The notes under the pieces were generated by a model, which was not told the origin of the DNA, made no database searches, and saw nothing but the letters and a program-made list of their open reading frames with translations. Positions 24,865 to 33,298 of a stretch of DNA of 64,000 bases are shown piece after piece. The DNA comes from Methylibium sp964622685 (GTDB lineage: Bacteria > Pseudomonadota > Gammaproteobacteria > Burkholderiales > Burkholderiaceae_C): contig CAZUUU010000003.1 of NCBI GenBank assembly GCA_964622685.1, positions 1 to 64,000 of the forward strand, read 5' to 3'. The position numbers were made by a program, and so were the translations under genes. Each line of letters opens with the position of its first letter. The stretch's first letter is position 1.

Positions 24865-26853
24865 ATGAGCACTCCCAGCGTCCTGCCGCCCAGCCGCGAG
24901 CAACTCCTCTACTGGCTGCACGAGGCCTGCGAGATCGAGCACCACCTGATGTGCTGCTACCTCTACGCAGCCTTCAGCCTCAAACGCGGCGATCCTCGCT
25001 GGACCGATGAGCAACGTGCGGCGGTCCAGCGCTGGCGTGCCTCGATCATGTCGGTGGCGCTCGAGGAGATGTCGCACCTGGCGCTGGTCGGCAATCTGAT
25101 GAACGCGCTCGGCGGTACGCCTCACTTGAACCGGCCGGCCTTCCCGGTGGACGCAGGTCCCTATCCCGCCGGGTTCGTCATTCGCCTCGCGCCCTTCAGT
25201 GCGGCGACGATCGAGCACTTCAAGTTCCTCGAGCGCCCGCACGACCGGCAGCTCGCGGCTGCACCCGGCTTCGAGCCGACCCGCCAGTACCGGCGCGCCG
25301 TGCCCGAGGGTCGGCTCAGCCCGGGGCCGCGCGACTACGACACGGTCGGCGAGCTCTACGAGGTGCTGGCGCGATCGCTCGACGCCTTCGTGGAGGTGCA
25401 CGGCGAGGCGGCGCTGTTCGTCGGCAGCCCGGCGCTGCAGGTCGACGCGACGCTGGCTCCGCTGCCCGGCGTGCGGCCGGTGACCGATCTCGCCAGTGCC
25501 CATGCGGCGATCCACACCATCGTCACGCAAGGCGAGGGGGCTGGGCCCGAGGAGGTCGACTCGCACTTCTGCCGCTTCTCGCGCATCGCCGACGAGCTCG
25601 CGGCGATGCAAACGGCCGACCCGGGCTTCGAGCCCGCTTGGCCGGCCGCCACCAACCCGGTGATGAACGCGCCGATCCACAGCAGCGCCGAGCGTGTGCA
25701 CGTCAGCGCGCCACGCATCGCGCGCTGGCTCGACATCGGCAATGCGCTCTACACGACATCGATGCGCTGCCTGTTGCAGGGATTCGGCGCGACCGAGCGG
25801 CGCGCCAAGGCGACCTGGCTGGCAGCCAGCTTTGCGCTGATGCGCGGCCTCATGCCGGTGGGACAGGGTCTGTCGGCAAGACCCGCGACCGAAGTCGGCG
25901 GTGCGCCGCATGCCGGCCTCACCTTCACGCCGCTGCGGGCGCTGGCGGTGTTGCCGGCTGATCGCGCGGCACTCTTCGTCGCCGAACGCATTGGGCAGCT
26001 GCGCGCCCGTGCCGAAGAGCTCCCGCTGGAGCTGGTGGCCGGCGAGACGCCTGCCATGTGGCACGACGTGATCTCGCTGCTGGGCCGCCAGCAGGCGGCG
26101 CTGCTTGAGCTGGCCGGCTCGCTGGATGCGCCGATCGCGCCGCCGGTGCAGCCTTCGAAGGCCGATGGTGCGATGGCGAGTGCCGTTGTCGCGTCGGGGG
26201 TGCCGGCCGCCGCCGCGGTCGAGCGTGCACTGGGGCGAGACGTGACCGTGCTGTTTGAAGCGCGCCGCTGCATCCACTCGCGCCACTGCGTGCTGGACGC
26301 TCCCGAGGTCTTCAAGGCCAATACGCCCGGTCAGTGGATCTACCCGGATGCGATGCCGGTGGAGGCCGTCGTCGGTGTGGCACACAGCTGCCCCTCGGGG
26401 GCGATACGCTACGAGCGTCATGACGCTGGCGCCGCCGAGTCGGCGCCACGCGTCAACCAGCTGCGTGTCCGCGAGAACGGACCGTATGCCTTGCATGCTC
26501 CCTTGCGGATCGCGGGTCGCGACGACGGCTACCGGGCCACGCTGTGCCGCTGCGGGCAATCGGCCAACAAGCCCTGGTGCGACGGCTCGCATGTCGGTGC
26601 GGGCTTCGTGGCCAGCGGCGAGCCCGCGACCGGCGCCGTCGATCCGCTCGCGCAGCGTGATGGGCCGCTGACCGTCATGCCGCAGCGCAACGGCCCGCTG
26701 CGCGTCGAAGGCAATCTGGAGATCTGCGCGGGAACGGGTCGAACCGTGGCGCGGGTGACCGAGGCGCGGCTGTGTCGTTGCGGCCAGTCGCGCACCAAGC
26801 CGTTCTGCGACCTGTCGCATCTCGCGGCCGGCTTCGAGGCCGATGGTGACTAG
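24865..26853 (+). CDS. Ferritin-like / single 4Fe-4S / double CDGSH fusion protein
   Basis: 662-residue cytoplasmic multidomain protein. Residues about 10-380 match the ferritin-like domain of VioB-type iminophenylpyruvate dimer synthases (PF12902): ACEIEHHLMCCYLYAAFSL (Glu23, Glu25, His26) and VALEEMSHLALVGN (Glu67, Glu68, His71), later EVDSHFCRFSRIADEL. About 455-515 is a divergent DUF1271/Fer4_19 domain with Cys469 and Cys475 (RRCIHSRHC) and HSCPSGAI. Two CDGSH iron-sulfur motifs follow: CRCGQSANKPWCDGSH (about 558-573) and CRCGQSRTKPFCDLSH (about 635-650). The domains suggest redox or iron handling; no reaction is known. Likely monocistronic. Confidence 0.85.
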   Translation: MSTPSVLPPSREQLLYWLHEACEIEHHLMCCYLYAAFSLKRGDPRWTDEQRAAVQRWRASIMSVALEEMSHLALVGNLMNALGGTPHLNRPAFPVDAGPYPAGFVIRLAPFSAATIEHFKFLERPHDRQLAAAPGFEPTRQYRRAVPEGRLSPGPRDYDTVGELYEVLARSLDAFVEVHGEAALFVGSPALQVDATLAPLPGVRPVTDLASAHAAIHTIVTQGEGAGPEEVDSHFCRFSRIADELAAMQTADPGFEPAWPAATNPVMNAPIHSSAERVHVSAPRIARWLDIGNALYTTSMRCLLQGFGATERRAKATWLAASFALMRGLMPVGQGLSARPATEVGGAPHAGLTFTPLRALAVLPADRAALFVAERIGQLRARAEELPLELVAGETPAMWHDVISLLGRQQAALLELAGSLDAPIAPPVQPSKADGAMASAVVASGVPAAAAVERALGRDVTVLFEARRCIHSRHCVLDAPEVFKANTPGQWIYPDAMPVEAVVGVAHSCPSGAIRYERHDAGAAESAPRVNQLRVRENGPYALHAPLRIAGRDDGYRATLCRCGQSANKPWCDGSHVGAGFVASGEPATGAVDPLAQRDGPLTVMPQRNGPLRVEGNLEICAGTGRTVARVTEARLCRCGQSRTKPFCDLSHLAAGFEADGD

Positions 26854-27149
26854 GGCTGCGGGCCAGCGCAGCGACGCTCCGGCTTGTCACATCAACGATC
26901 GAACACTCGTCGGCGTCATGTGTTGGAGGCGCAGCAGAGCAGCTGTCGAAGGTTCGTCTTTCTGTTCGTTGTTCGACAGGGCGCGTGGACGAGGCGTCTT
27001 GCGCACCTGATGTCGTGGAGAGTACCGAGGGAGAAAGCGGTCGAGGTGGCACGTGCCCAACCCTCGGATCATGCCCGCCGACGCCCCGTCGAACCACCCG
27101 AGCTCCTCCGGCGCTGTCGCTCTCGCTCGCAAGGCGCGGCCAGCGGCCG
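26854..27149. other. intergenic, no gene recognised
   Basis: About 300 bases between the ferritin-like fusion gene (+) and the convergent hypothetical gene (-). I see no convincing coding frame, hairpin with T run or repeat. Confidence 0.4.
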
Positions 27150-27587
27150 CTACCGGCCCGGCCCGTCCGGCCAATCCTGGGGCGTAGCGCCAAGCCGCCT
27201 GATCGCATCGACAACGATGGATTCGACGGAGGTCGGAATGGTCACCTCGACTTTCCTGGGCAGTAGGCCGAGCAGCTTCCTTTGCTCGAAGGCGCGGATC
27301 CACAGCCCCCACTCCGGCGCGCCCGGCTGACCGCCCGCGGAGTGCTCGTTGAGGTTGTAGACGGCAATCTCGAACTCGGTCGAGCGCTGGACGCTTCCGA
27401 GGATGAGCCAGCCCCAGTCCTCGTCGAGGAAGTCGGCCGTGAGACCGTTGCCTCTGAGCTGGTCGCAGAAGTAGCCAGCGACGTCGCGGCCGTAGAAGCG
27501 GTTTCCTGCGTTGTAGTGGGCAGGCAGGTCCGAAGTGAAATCGAACCGTGCGGTCTTGAACGAAGTGGCCTTGCCAAGATGTCTCAT
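27150..27587 (-). CDS. Conserved-looking hypothetical protein
   Basis: 145 residues. Aromatic- and acid-rich core with the striking blocks AHYNAGNRFYGRDVAGYFCDQL, FLDEDWGWLILGSV and EFEIAVYNLNE, then EWGLWIRAFEQRKLLGLLPRKVEV. No signal peptide or membrane helix. I do not recognise a named family. The well-formed blocks and codon use support a real gene. Confidence 0.65.
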   Translation of the reverse strand: MRHLGKATSFKTARFDFTSDLPAHYNAGNRFYGRDVAGYFCDQLRGNGLTADFLDEDWGWLILGSVQRSTEFEIAVYNLNEHSAGGQPGAPEWGLWIRAFEQRKLLGLLPRKVEVTIPTSVESIVVDAIRRLGATPQDWPDGPGR

Positions 27588-27779
27588 GGTGCCGTTGGGC
27601 GTGACTACGCTAGGGACGGTGTCGCGACAATGAGGCGAGTGCGACCTCAGGGCGGTGTCAGGCGCTTCCTGCCGCGGCTCGGGCGGTGAAGGATACGGGC
27701 ACTCACGGTTGGCGGGAGACGCTGCAAGTGGTCCGTTCCCGACTCAGGATCTGCACGGCGGGGTTGAACGTGCATGGCG

Positions 27780-28328
27780 TCACGCGCTGGGCGGCGCGCA
27801 TCCGGTCGTGCGTTCGTCTTTCGCCGTTCTGGTCCCCGCGTGTCCTGACGCGGGGACCGTGGCGAAGCGGGCCAGGGCGAAGTCCCAGAAAGCGGGCGCA
27901 TTGAACGAACCGGCCGGCACGAACAGATGGCTTCCGTTGCGGGTCTGCAGACGCACGCCTGCGGAGATCTCGGCGTCACCTTCGACCCAGACCAGCTCGG
28001 CCACATCAGCGGCGCTGACCGACTCGTGCCTGAAGCGGCGACCGTTGGCCGCCTGCATCGTCATCATGACGCCTGTGGCGTCGGCATGCAGTGTCCACGT
28101 GGACTTGGTTGCGTGGAACCACCCAGCGAGCGTCACGATGATGATGCCGAGCGCAGCGACAGGCAAGACCACCAGGCCCGACGCAACGAGCAGCGGCCAG
28201 GGCTCGGCATGAACCAGCGCGATCACCACGCCGGCCATCGCCAGCACGATGAGCCCGACGGCTGCCGTGCGGGCCGCGTTGGGACCGGACAGCTCGATCG
28301 TCTGCTTGTGGACGCCGCACTCGCTCAT
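27780..28328 (-). CDS. Membrane protein downstream of the sigma factor
   Basis: 182 residues, two membrane helices (about 19-36 AAVGLIVLAMAGVVIALV and 44-66 LLVASGLVVLPVAALGIIIVTLA) followed by a cytoplasmic or periplasmic beta-rich domain (WTLHADATGVMMTMQAANGRRFRHESVSAADVAELVWVEGDAEISAGVRLQ). The layout resembles bacterial PH-like membrane proteins. ATG 28328 overlaps the sigma-factor stop by 4 bases, so the two are co-translated. It is not an anti-sigma factor by sequence; the link to sigma is positional. Confidence 0.7.
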   Translation of the reverse strand: MSECGVHKQTIELSGPNAARTAAVGLIVLAMAGVVIALVHAEPWPLLVASGLVVLPVAALGIIIVTLAGWFHATKSTWTLHADATGVMMTMQAANGRRFRHESVSAADVAELVWVEGDAEISAGVRLQTRNGSHLFVPAGSFNAPAFWDFALARFATVPASGHAGTRTAKDERTTGCAPPSA

Positions 28329-29611
28329 GCGGTCGAGCCAGGTCCTGCGGCAGGCTGCGCCGCGCGTTGCGCCGACAGGTAGGCCCTGACCCGTACATCT
28401 TCGGTCAAGCCGATGGCGCGCGACAGCGCTGCATCGGCAGTCGTCGGGCGCCCGAGCAGGCGCAGGACGTGGGCACGGGCAACCCAATAGGGCGCGTAGC
28501 TCTGCACGGCGCCGGGCGCAAGCTGGTCGAGCGCCTCCAGCGCGCCGACGGGGTCACCCGACTCGGCCATCGCTGCTGCCTGGCCGACCTGCGCGCCCAC
28601 GCTCGGGTAGTGCGCCACCAGCGAGCCGTACAGCTGCGCGATCGCCTTCCATGGCGTCACGCCCGTGAAAGCGCGCTGGCAGTGGGCCGACTGGATGGCC
28701 GCCTCGAGCTGGAAGGGGCCGGCCTGTCGCAGGCGGGAGGCCTGCCACAGGCAGGTCTCTGCCTCGGTCATCAAGTCGCGACGCCACAGCGCAGGGTCCT
28801 GCAAAGCCAGCGGGACGAAACCGTCGAGGGCATTGAACTGCGCCGGCCGGCGGGCTTCGCAGTACAACATCAGGGCCAGCAGGCCCGATGCTTCCGGTGC
28901 GTCGGGTTGGAGGGCCACGACGATGCGGCAGAGGTAGATCGCCTCGTCGATCAGGCCTGCGGGTGCCGGCTGCAGACTGGTCGCGCTCAGCGCTTTGGGC
29001 CGATGGCGGGCGATCGTGTAGGCGGCATAGATGCTTTCGAGCACCGCATCGAGGCGCGCCGGCAGTTCTCGCGCCTCGGGCTCTTCGAAGCGCAAGACGC
29101 TGTCGCGGATCTTGGCCTTGGCGCGCACGAGTCGCTGGGCCATCGCCGCGGGCGAGACTAGGAAGGCCTCGGCGATCGTCTTCGCTTCCAGGCCCAGGAC
29201 GGCTTGCAGCATCAGCGGCGCACGAACCGGCTCGGGCAGGGCCGGGTGGGCGCACACGTATAGCAGCTTCAGACGTTCGTCGGGCACCACGGGGACGTCC
29301 GGTGCAGCAGCGTCGCCGTCGAACAGGGCGGTCACGGCGGGGTCTTCTTCGACGCGAGCATGTCGCGCACGCTGGAGAAGATGGCGCTTCGCGGCGGTCA
29401 TCAGCCAGGCCTCAGGGGAGGCGGGAACGCCATCGATGGGCCAGCGCGCGAGGGCGGTCGCAAAGGCCTCGCCGAGCGCGTCCTCCGCGGCGGCGAGGTC
29501 GCGCCAGCGGTAAGCCAGGAGGGCGACCAGCCGACCATAGGCCTCGCGCGCCACCCGTTCGGCGGCGCGCGAAGCCGGGCCGGTATCGCGTGGTCCGGCC
29601 TGTGGGCTCAC
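28325..29611 (-). CDS. ECF-type sigma factor with C-terminal TPR-like extension (COG4941)
   Basis: 428 residues. N-terminal sigma-70 region 2 (AYGRLVALLAYRWRDLAAAEDALGEAFATALARW) and region 4 (LMLQAVLGLEAKTIAEAFLVSPAAMAQRLVRAKAKIRD). A long helical C-terminal domain (about 180-428, DUF6596/TPR-like) includes IYAAYTIARHRP and DEAIYLCRIVVALQPDAPEASGLLALMLYCEARRPA. These sigma factors are normally paired with YCII-domain genes, as here. GTG 29611 overlaps the YCII stop. No classical anti-sigma gene is present; the C-terminal extension may do the regulation. Confidence 0.88.
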   Translation of the reverse strand: MSPQAGPRDTGPASRAAERVAREAYGRLVALLAYRWRDLAAAEDALGEAFATALARWPIDGVPASPEAWLMTAAKRHLLQRARHARVEEDPAVTALFDGDAAAPDVPVVPDERLKLLYVCAHPALPEPVRAPLMLQAVLGLEAKTIAEAFLVSPAAMAQRLVRAKAKIRDSVLRFEEPEARELPARLDAVLESIYAAYTIARHRPKALSATSLQPAPAGLIDEAIYLCRIVVALQPDAPEASGLLALMLYCEARRPAQFNALDGFVPLALQDPALWRRDLMTEAETCLWQASRLRQAGPFQLEAAIQSAHCQRAFTGVTPWKAIAQLYGSLVAHYPSVGAQVGQAAAMAESGDPVGALEALDQLAPGAVQSYAPYWVARAHVLRLLGRPTTADAALSRAIGLTEDVRVRAYLSAQRAAQPAAGPGSTA

Positions 29612-29979
29612 TGCACCGGAGCGCCCGGCGGCGGGGGGAGCACGGGGCGGACCTCCGTGCTGCCGGTCGACGTGCATGGCGCGCGGGCCGCCCAGTCGAG
29701 CGCATCGTCCAGGGACGGCACTTCGATGACGAAGTAGCCGCCGAGGTGCTCGTGGGTGTCGGCGAAGGGCCCGTCCTGGACCTGGCGCTTGCCGGCGCGC
29801 AGCCGCACCGTGGTCGAGGTGTGGGGCGGCTGCAGGCCATTGCCGGCGACGACGATGCCGGCGCCCATCATTGCGCCGATGTAGGCGTTCCACGCGCCCC
29901 AGTAGGCCGAGGCAGCCTCGGGATTCGCACGCGTGGCAAAGTCTTTGGCGGTCTCCTGGTACATGAGCATGTACTGCAT
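29608..29979 (-). CDS. YCII-related (DGPF) domain protein
   Basis: 123 residues. MQYMLMYQETAKDFATRANPEAASAYWGAWNAYIGAMMGAG and the diagnostic KRQVQDGPFADTHEHLGGYFVIEVPSLDDALDWAARAP identify the DGPF/YCII family (COG3795), which accompanies ECF sigma factors of this type. No signal peptide, so cytoplasmic. Stop overlaps the sigma-factor start by 2 bases. Biochemical role unknown. Confidence 0.9.
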   Translation of the reverse strand: MQYMLMYQETAKDFATRANPEAASAYWGAWNAYIGAMMGAGIVVAGNGLQPPHTSTTVRLRAGKRQVQDGPFADTHEHLGGYFVIEVPSLDDALDWAARAPCTSTGSTEVRPVLPPPPGAPVQ

Positions 29980-30010
29980 GACGTTCTCCTTGGTACGGCT
30001 CGAGGGTGGG

Positions 30011-30448
30011 TCAGCGGCTCGGGGCCATCATGCCCGGAACCGGATAGAAGGGGCGGACTTCGACGGCGCCGCCCGTGCTGGGTGAGGGCGCCTTCGCCGC
30101 CCAGGCCACCGCGTCTTCGAGCTTGTCGGTCTCGATCACGAAGTAGCCGCCGAGGTCGGTCTTGCTGCTGGCCACCGGGCGCGGCGCGACGCGCACCTGA
30201 CCGCTTTCGATGGTGACGCTGCGCGCCTCGTTTCCGGCGTGGAGGGCCGCGCCGCCGCGCAGGATGCCCGCGGCCTTGAGCTGCTCGCCGTATGCGGCAA
30301 AGCGGTCCCAGTAGGCCTTGCCGGACGGGCTGGTATCGGTGCGCTTGGCCAGCTCGGCCGGGGTCTCGTAGATCATGATCTGGTACTGGGCAGCCTGGAC
30401 GCCGGCGGCGGCCAGGCTGAGCAGGGCGATGGTCAGAACGCGCTTCAT
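30011..30448 (-). CDS. Exported YCII-domain paralogue
   Basis: 145 residues with a signal peptide (MKRVLTIALLSLAAAGVQA) and a YCII-like domain closely patterned on the neighbouring gene (AQYQIMIYETPAELAKRTD, AYWDRFAAYGEQLKAAGI, LGGYFVIETDKLEDAVAWAAKAPSPSTGGAVEVRPFYP). The DGPF motif has become ASSKTD. First gene of a probable operon with the cytoplasmic YCII gene, the sigma factor and the membrane protein. A periplasmic copy is unusual and suggests a sensing or partner role; this is inference. Confidence 0.8.
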   Translation of the reverse strand: MKRVLTIALLSLAAAGVQAAQYQIMIYETPAELAKRTDTSPSGKAYWDRFAAYGEQLKAAGILRGGAALHAGNEARSVTIESGQVRVAPRPVASSKTDLGGYFVIETDKLEDAVAWAAKAPSPSTGGAVEVRPFYPVPGMMAPSR

Positions 30449-31071
30449 CGGTGGGCTCCTTGGGTTAGGGCCGCGACCATCGCTGCCCTCACTGCATTGA
30501 TGCGCGAGCGGCGGGCCGATCGACAGGGGTCGGCAAACTTTTGCTCGTCATGCCGGTCGGGCTGCAGAGGGATCTGCGGCGAGCCCCCCGCTCGTCACCA
30601 GCGGCACCCGATCGAGGCGGGGTCGTCGGCGGCAGTTCGGTCTCTGGCAGATCACGGGCCTTGCCGGCATGCGGCGAGGCTCAGGCCGCCGAGACGAGCG
30701 CGACTATCGCCCTCCGCGGCCGGCGGCGCCGTGTCGCCGGCCCTCCCGGCGGGCTGCTCAGGCAGCGACGGGCTTGGCTTCGGCTGCCGCCGTCATCACC
30801 TCCGTTCGAGCGCGGCGCGCGGTGGCATCCGCGATCGCCTGGGCTGGTGCACTGCCTACCACGACGTCGCAGGCGATCTGGTCGACCGGAGTGGCGGTGT
30901 CGCGCACGCCCACGCCGCCGCACGCGCCAAGATCGCTGCGCACCGTCAGCTGAACGTTCGCGCCACCGACGCTCCCGTGAGGCCGCATCTGCGGTGACGG
31001 CGTCGAAAGCACCACCATGGGTGTTGACGACTTCGATGACGGCGGCGCTTCCCGCTTCACAGCGCTTCGAG
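30449..31071. other. intergenic region with one doubtful frame
   Basis: About 620 bases. On the - strand, 30758-31060 is open for 100 codons. Its last 70 codons have GC-rich third positions and sensible composition (VGGANVQLTVRSDL...TPVDQIACDVVVGSAPAQAI), while the first 30 look better in another frame (EVVNTHGGAFDAVTAD). It could be a frameshifted small gene. Nothing else is supported. Confidence 0.3.
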
Positions 31072-31227
31072 TCAGAGTACGGCAGCGATGATTCCTGCCA
31101 GGAGAGTCAGCGCGGCCAAGCCTAGCGCGGCGCGCCGTTCGCGACGCTCCCCAGACGGTGAGTGCTGCGTGTGTGCATGGCCGCGCGGCAGCACGTCGGC
31201 GGGAAGGTGAATGAGGAACGAGTTCAT
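31072..31227 (-). CDS. Small single-span membrane protein
   Basis: 51 residues starting MNSFLIHLPADVLPRGHAHTQHSP, then a basic stretch (RRERR) and a membrane helix at the end (ALGLAALTLLAGIIAAVL). GGAG lies 6-9 bases upstream of the ATG. The RRERR-helix end topologically resembles a reversed tail anchor. Function unknown. Confidence 0.5.
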   Translation of the reverse strand: MNSFLIHLPADVLPRGHAHTQHSPSGERRERRAALGLAALTLLAGIIAAVL

Positions 31228-31448
31228 CGGAAGCTCCAGTAGTGATGATGGCCTGACGTACGGAGCCCGCCGTCCTGCAGACGCAGGTCGGCTTGCTGCT
31301 GGTCGGTGTCCCCAGCCCTGCAACGCAGGTCCGTCCCAGGTATCACGCAGGGCGGAGGCGAAAACGGACGCGCCGCCGGGTCACCGATGCCGGCCCTATC
31401 CGCTATGCTCTGCGCGCCCGAGTTATTGGGGCTGGACGGGAGTACGGT

Positions 31449-31676
31449 ATGGAAGTTGGCATCCGAGGCGACGAGGTGTTTCGGCGGACTTTGCGCGGGC
31501 AGCAAGCCGTTCTCGCCGGCCTGCCCGGCCTCGGGGATCTGGAGCGGCGCTTGCTGCTGATCGTCAATGGCGAAACACCGCTGCGAGCGCTCTCCCAGCT
31601 TGCCCCGATGGTCACGCAGTCCTCGCACGTCGAGCGACTGCTGAATGCCGGCCTGATCGAGGCCAAGCACGGCTGA
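31449..31676 (+). CDS. Small hypothetical protein
   Basis: 75 residues (MEVGIRGDEVFRRTL...). The block LERRLLLIVNGETPLRALSQLAPM followed by VERLLNAGLIE looks like a small winged-helix or adaptor module common in Burkholderiales proteins, but I cannot name the family. No strong ribosome site is visible. Confidence 0.5.
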   Translation: MEVGIRGDEVFRRTLRGQQAVLAGLPGLGDLERRLLLIVNGETPLRALSQLAPMVTQSSHVERLLNAGLIEAKHG

Positions 31677-31779
31677 GCGCCGATCGCGCCTGGGGGCGTG
31701 CCTGGACTGTCGGTCAGGCCCTCTCGTGATGATGCGCCGCTCGAAGGCCTACGGGCGCGACGGTTGGGCCACGAGAGGC

Positions 31780-32457
31780 TCACGCGTCGGTGCCGGGGCC
31801 CTGTGCGACCGATTGCAGCACTGCTCGGGAGGACAGCCATAGCACCAGTGCGTTGAGCAGGTGCCAGGCGAAATGCGTGCCGAGCGGCCACATGCTGCAC
31901 AGCGGCCGGTCGGCTTGTCGAAGCGCCAGACTGAGTGCGAACAGCACCGTCGCGCTGCCGAGCAGGCTCGATGCGGGTGTTCTTCGCTTCAGGGCCGCCC
32001 ATGCTGCCAAGCCGCCGAGACCCAGCCACGCCGCCGCGTAGAGGCCGACGCCCCGAAGCTGGGTGCCGGGAACGGCGGCCCATCCCGCCACGATGGCCAC
32101 GCTGAAGATCGCGAATGCGGGCGCTGCCATCCAGGCCCGGCGCCAAGGCGCGCCGCCGACGCGGCGAGCGAACACGACCACGTAGACCAGAAGGTAGGCG
32201 GCGATGAACGCCGAGTCCAGCGCGCCCGCCCAGCGGGTCGACAGCGTGTGGAACAGCGCACTGGCCACGCCGATGCCGGCGACCAAGACCGGCAAGGCCA
32301 GCAAGTCTGGGCCTGCCGGCCGCAGCCGTGAGGCGCAGCGGCGACGCAGGTCCCAGGCGGCCAGCAGGAACGCCGTGTTCGTCACCGCATTGAGCGGCTC
32401 TGCCCAGAGCCCGGGCTGCGTTCGCTCGCAGTAGAGATCGACGAACGACGGATCCAT
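31780..32457 (-). CDS. Ceramidase-like seven-helix membrane protein (CREST superfamily)
   Basis: 225 residues with about seven membrane helices. The family motifs YCERTQPGLWAEPLNAVTNTAFL (start), ASALFHTLSTRWAGALDSAFI and HFAWHLLNALVLWLSSRAVL (end) match the alkaline-ceramidase/Per1 superfamily (PF05875), whose Zn-binding His, Asp and Ser lie in these segments. Eukaryotic members hydrolyse ceramides; bacterial substrates are unknown. Confidence 0.85.
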   Translation of the reverse strand: MDPSFVDLYCERTQPGLWAEPLNAVTNTAFLLAAWDLRRRCASRLRPAGPDLLALPVLVAGIGVASALFHTLSTRWAGALDSAFIAAYLLVYVVVFARRVGGAPWRRAWMAAPAFAIFSVAIVAGWAAVPGTQLRGVGLYAAAWLGLGGLAAWAALKRRTPASSLLGSATVLFALSLALRQADRPLCSMWPLGTHFAWHLLNALVLWLSSRAVLQSVAQGPGTDA

Positions 32458-32589
32458 CCCGGCATGGTCCCGATCGGAGATGTGCTGGCAGCCGCCGGCT
32501 CGGAGCGCGACGAGCCCGATGGCCGTCTTGCCGCAGCGGCCGAGGCCGCCTGCGAGCCGAAGCTCCGCCCCGGCTCGCGCGATCGAGCT

Positions 32590-33270
32590 TCAGCCGCGCG
32601 GCTTCCGGCGTCGGGAAAGGCCGGCCAGAACGCCCAGGCCTGCCAGCATCAGGGCCAACTGCCCAGGCTCCGGCACCGGCGCGGTGTAGGTCAGGTTGTC
32701 GAGCACGAAGGTCCCATCGGCGATACCGAAGCCGAAGATGTCGGCCGTCGCCCGGCGGAACCCGAGGAACTGGCCTTCGTTGTAGCCGTAGGCGTCGGTG
32801 TCGATCGAATACTGGAAGGTCTCGAGCGAGTTCCCGTCGGCGTCGTACGCCACCAGCGTCAGGCGGTTCGTCACGCCTTCGCGCTGGAACTGGTTGAAGA
32901 AGGCACCGACGGCCGACACGGGGTTGGTGAACGTGAACCCGAGCTCTCCGTTCGGCCGGATGAACTCGCTGGCCACGAATCGCTCCCCGACACCCCAGAT
33001 GCCGTTCGTGCCCAGATCGCGCTCGAAGGCGCCGATCTCCGCCCACGGTGTCGTGGTCAGGAAGACGTTGTCGCCGACTTCGCTGCCGACGTTGACCTCG
33101 GCCGGCTGCCCGGGGCCTCCGACGCCCAGACCGTCGTAGCCGTTGAAGGTGATCACGCGCGCGGGCGACGGAATGAGGCTCGCGTCCGTGATGCTGTCGG
33201 CGTGTGCCCCGCCAGCGGCCAACAACGTGATGATGAGTGCAGCCCGGAGGCGCGCACGGTGCATGTTCAT
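32590..33270 (-). CDS. PEP-CTERM sorted exported protein
   Basis: 226 residues with a signal peptide (about 1-24, ending GGAHA) and a C-terminal PEP-CTERM signal: VPEPGQLALMLAGLGVLAGL followed by SRRRK. The body is an FxFNGYDGLG-type beta-sandwich domain with SAVGAFFNQF and FGFRRATADIFGFGIADGTFVLDNLTYT, typical of PEP-CTERM domain proteins. Exosortase B, which could process it, is at 45488. It starts 28 bases after the PhoX gene, so the two are probably one operon. Confidence 0.9.
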   Translation of the reverse strand: MNMHRARLRAALIITLLAAGGAHADSITDASLIPSPARVITFNGYDGLGVGGPGQPAEVNVGSEVGDNVFLTTTPWAEIGAFERDLGTNGIWGVGERFVASEFIRPNGELGFTFTNPVSAVGAFFNQFQREGVTNRLTLVAYDADGNSLETFQYSIDTDAYGYNEGQFLGFRRATADIFGFGIADGTFVLDNLTYTAPVPEPGQLALMLAGLGVLAGLSRRRKPRG

Positions 33271-33298
33271 GAGTGCTCCTGTTGATGAGTCGAACGGG

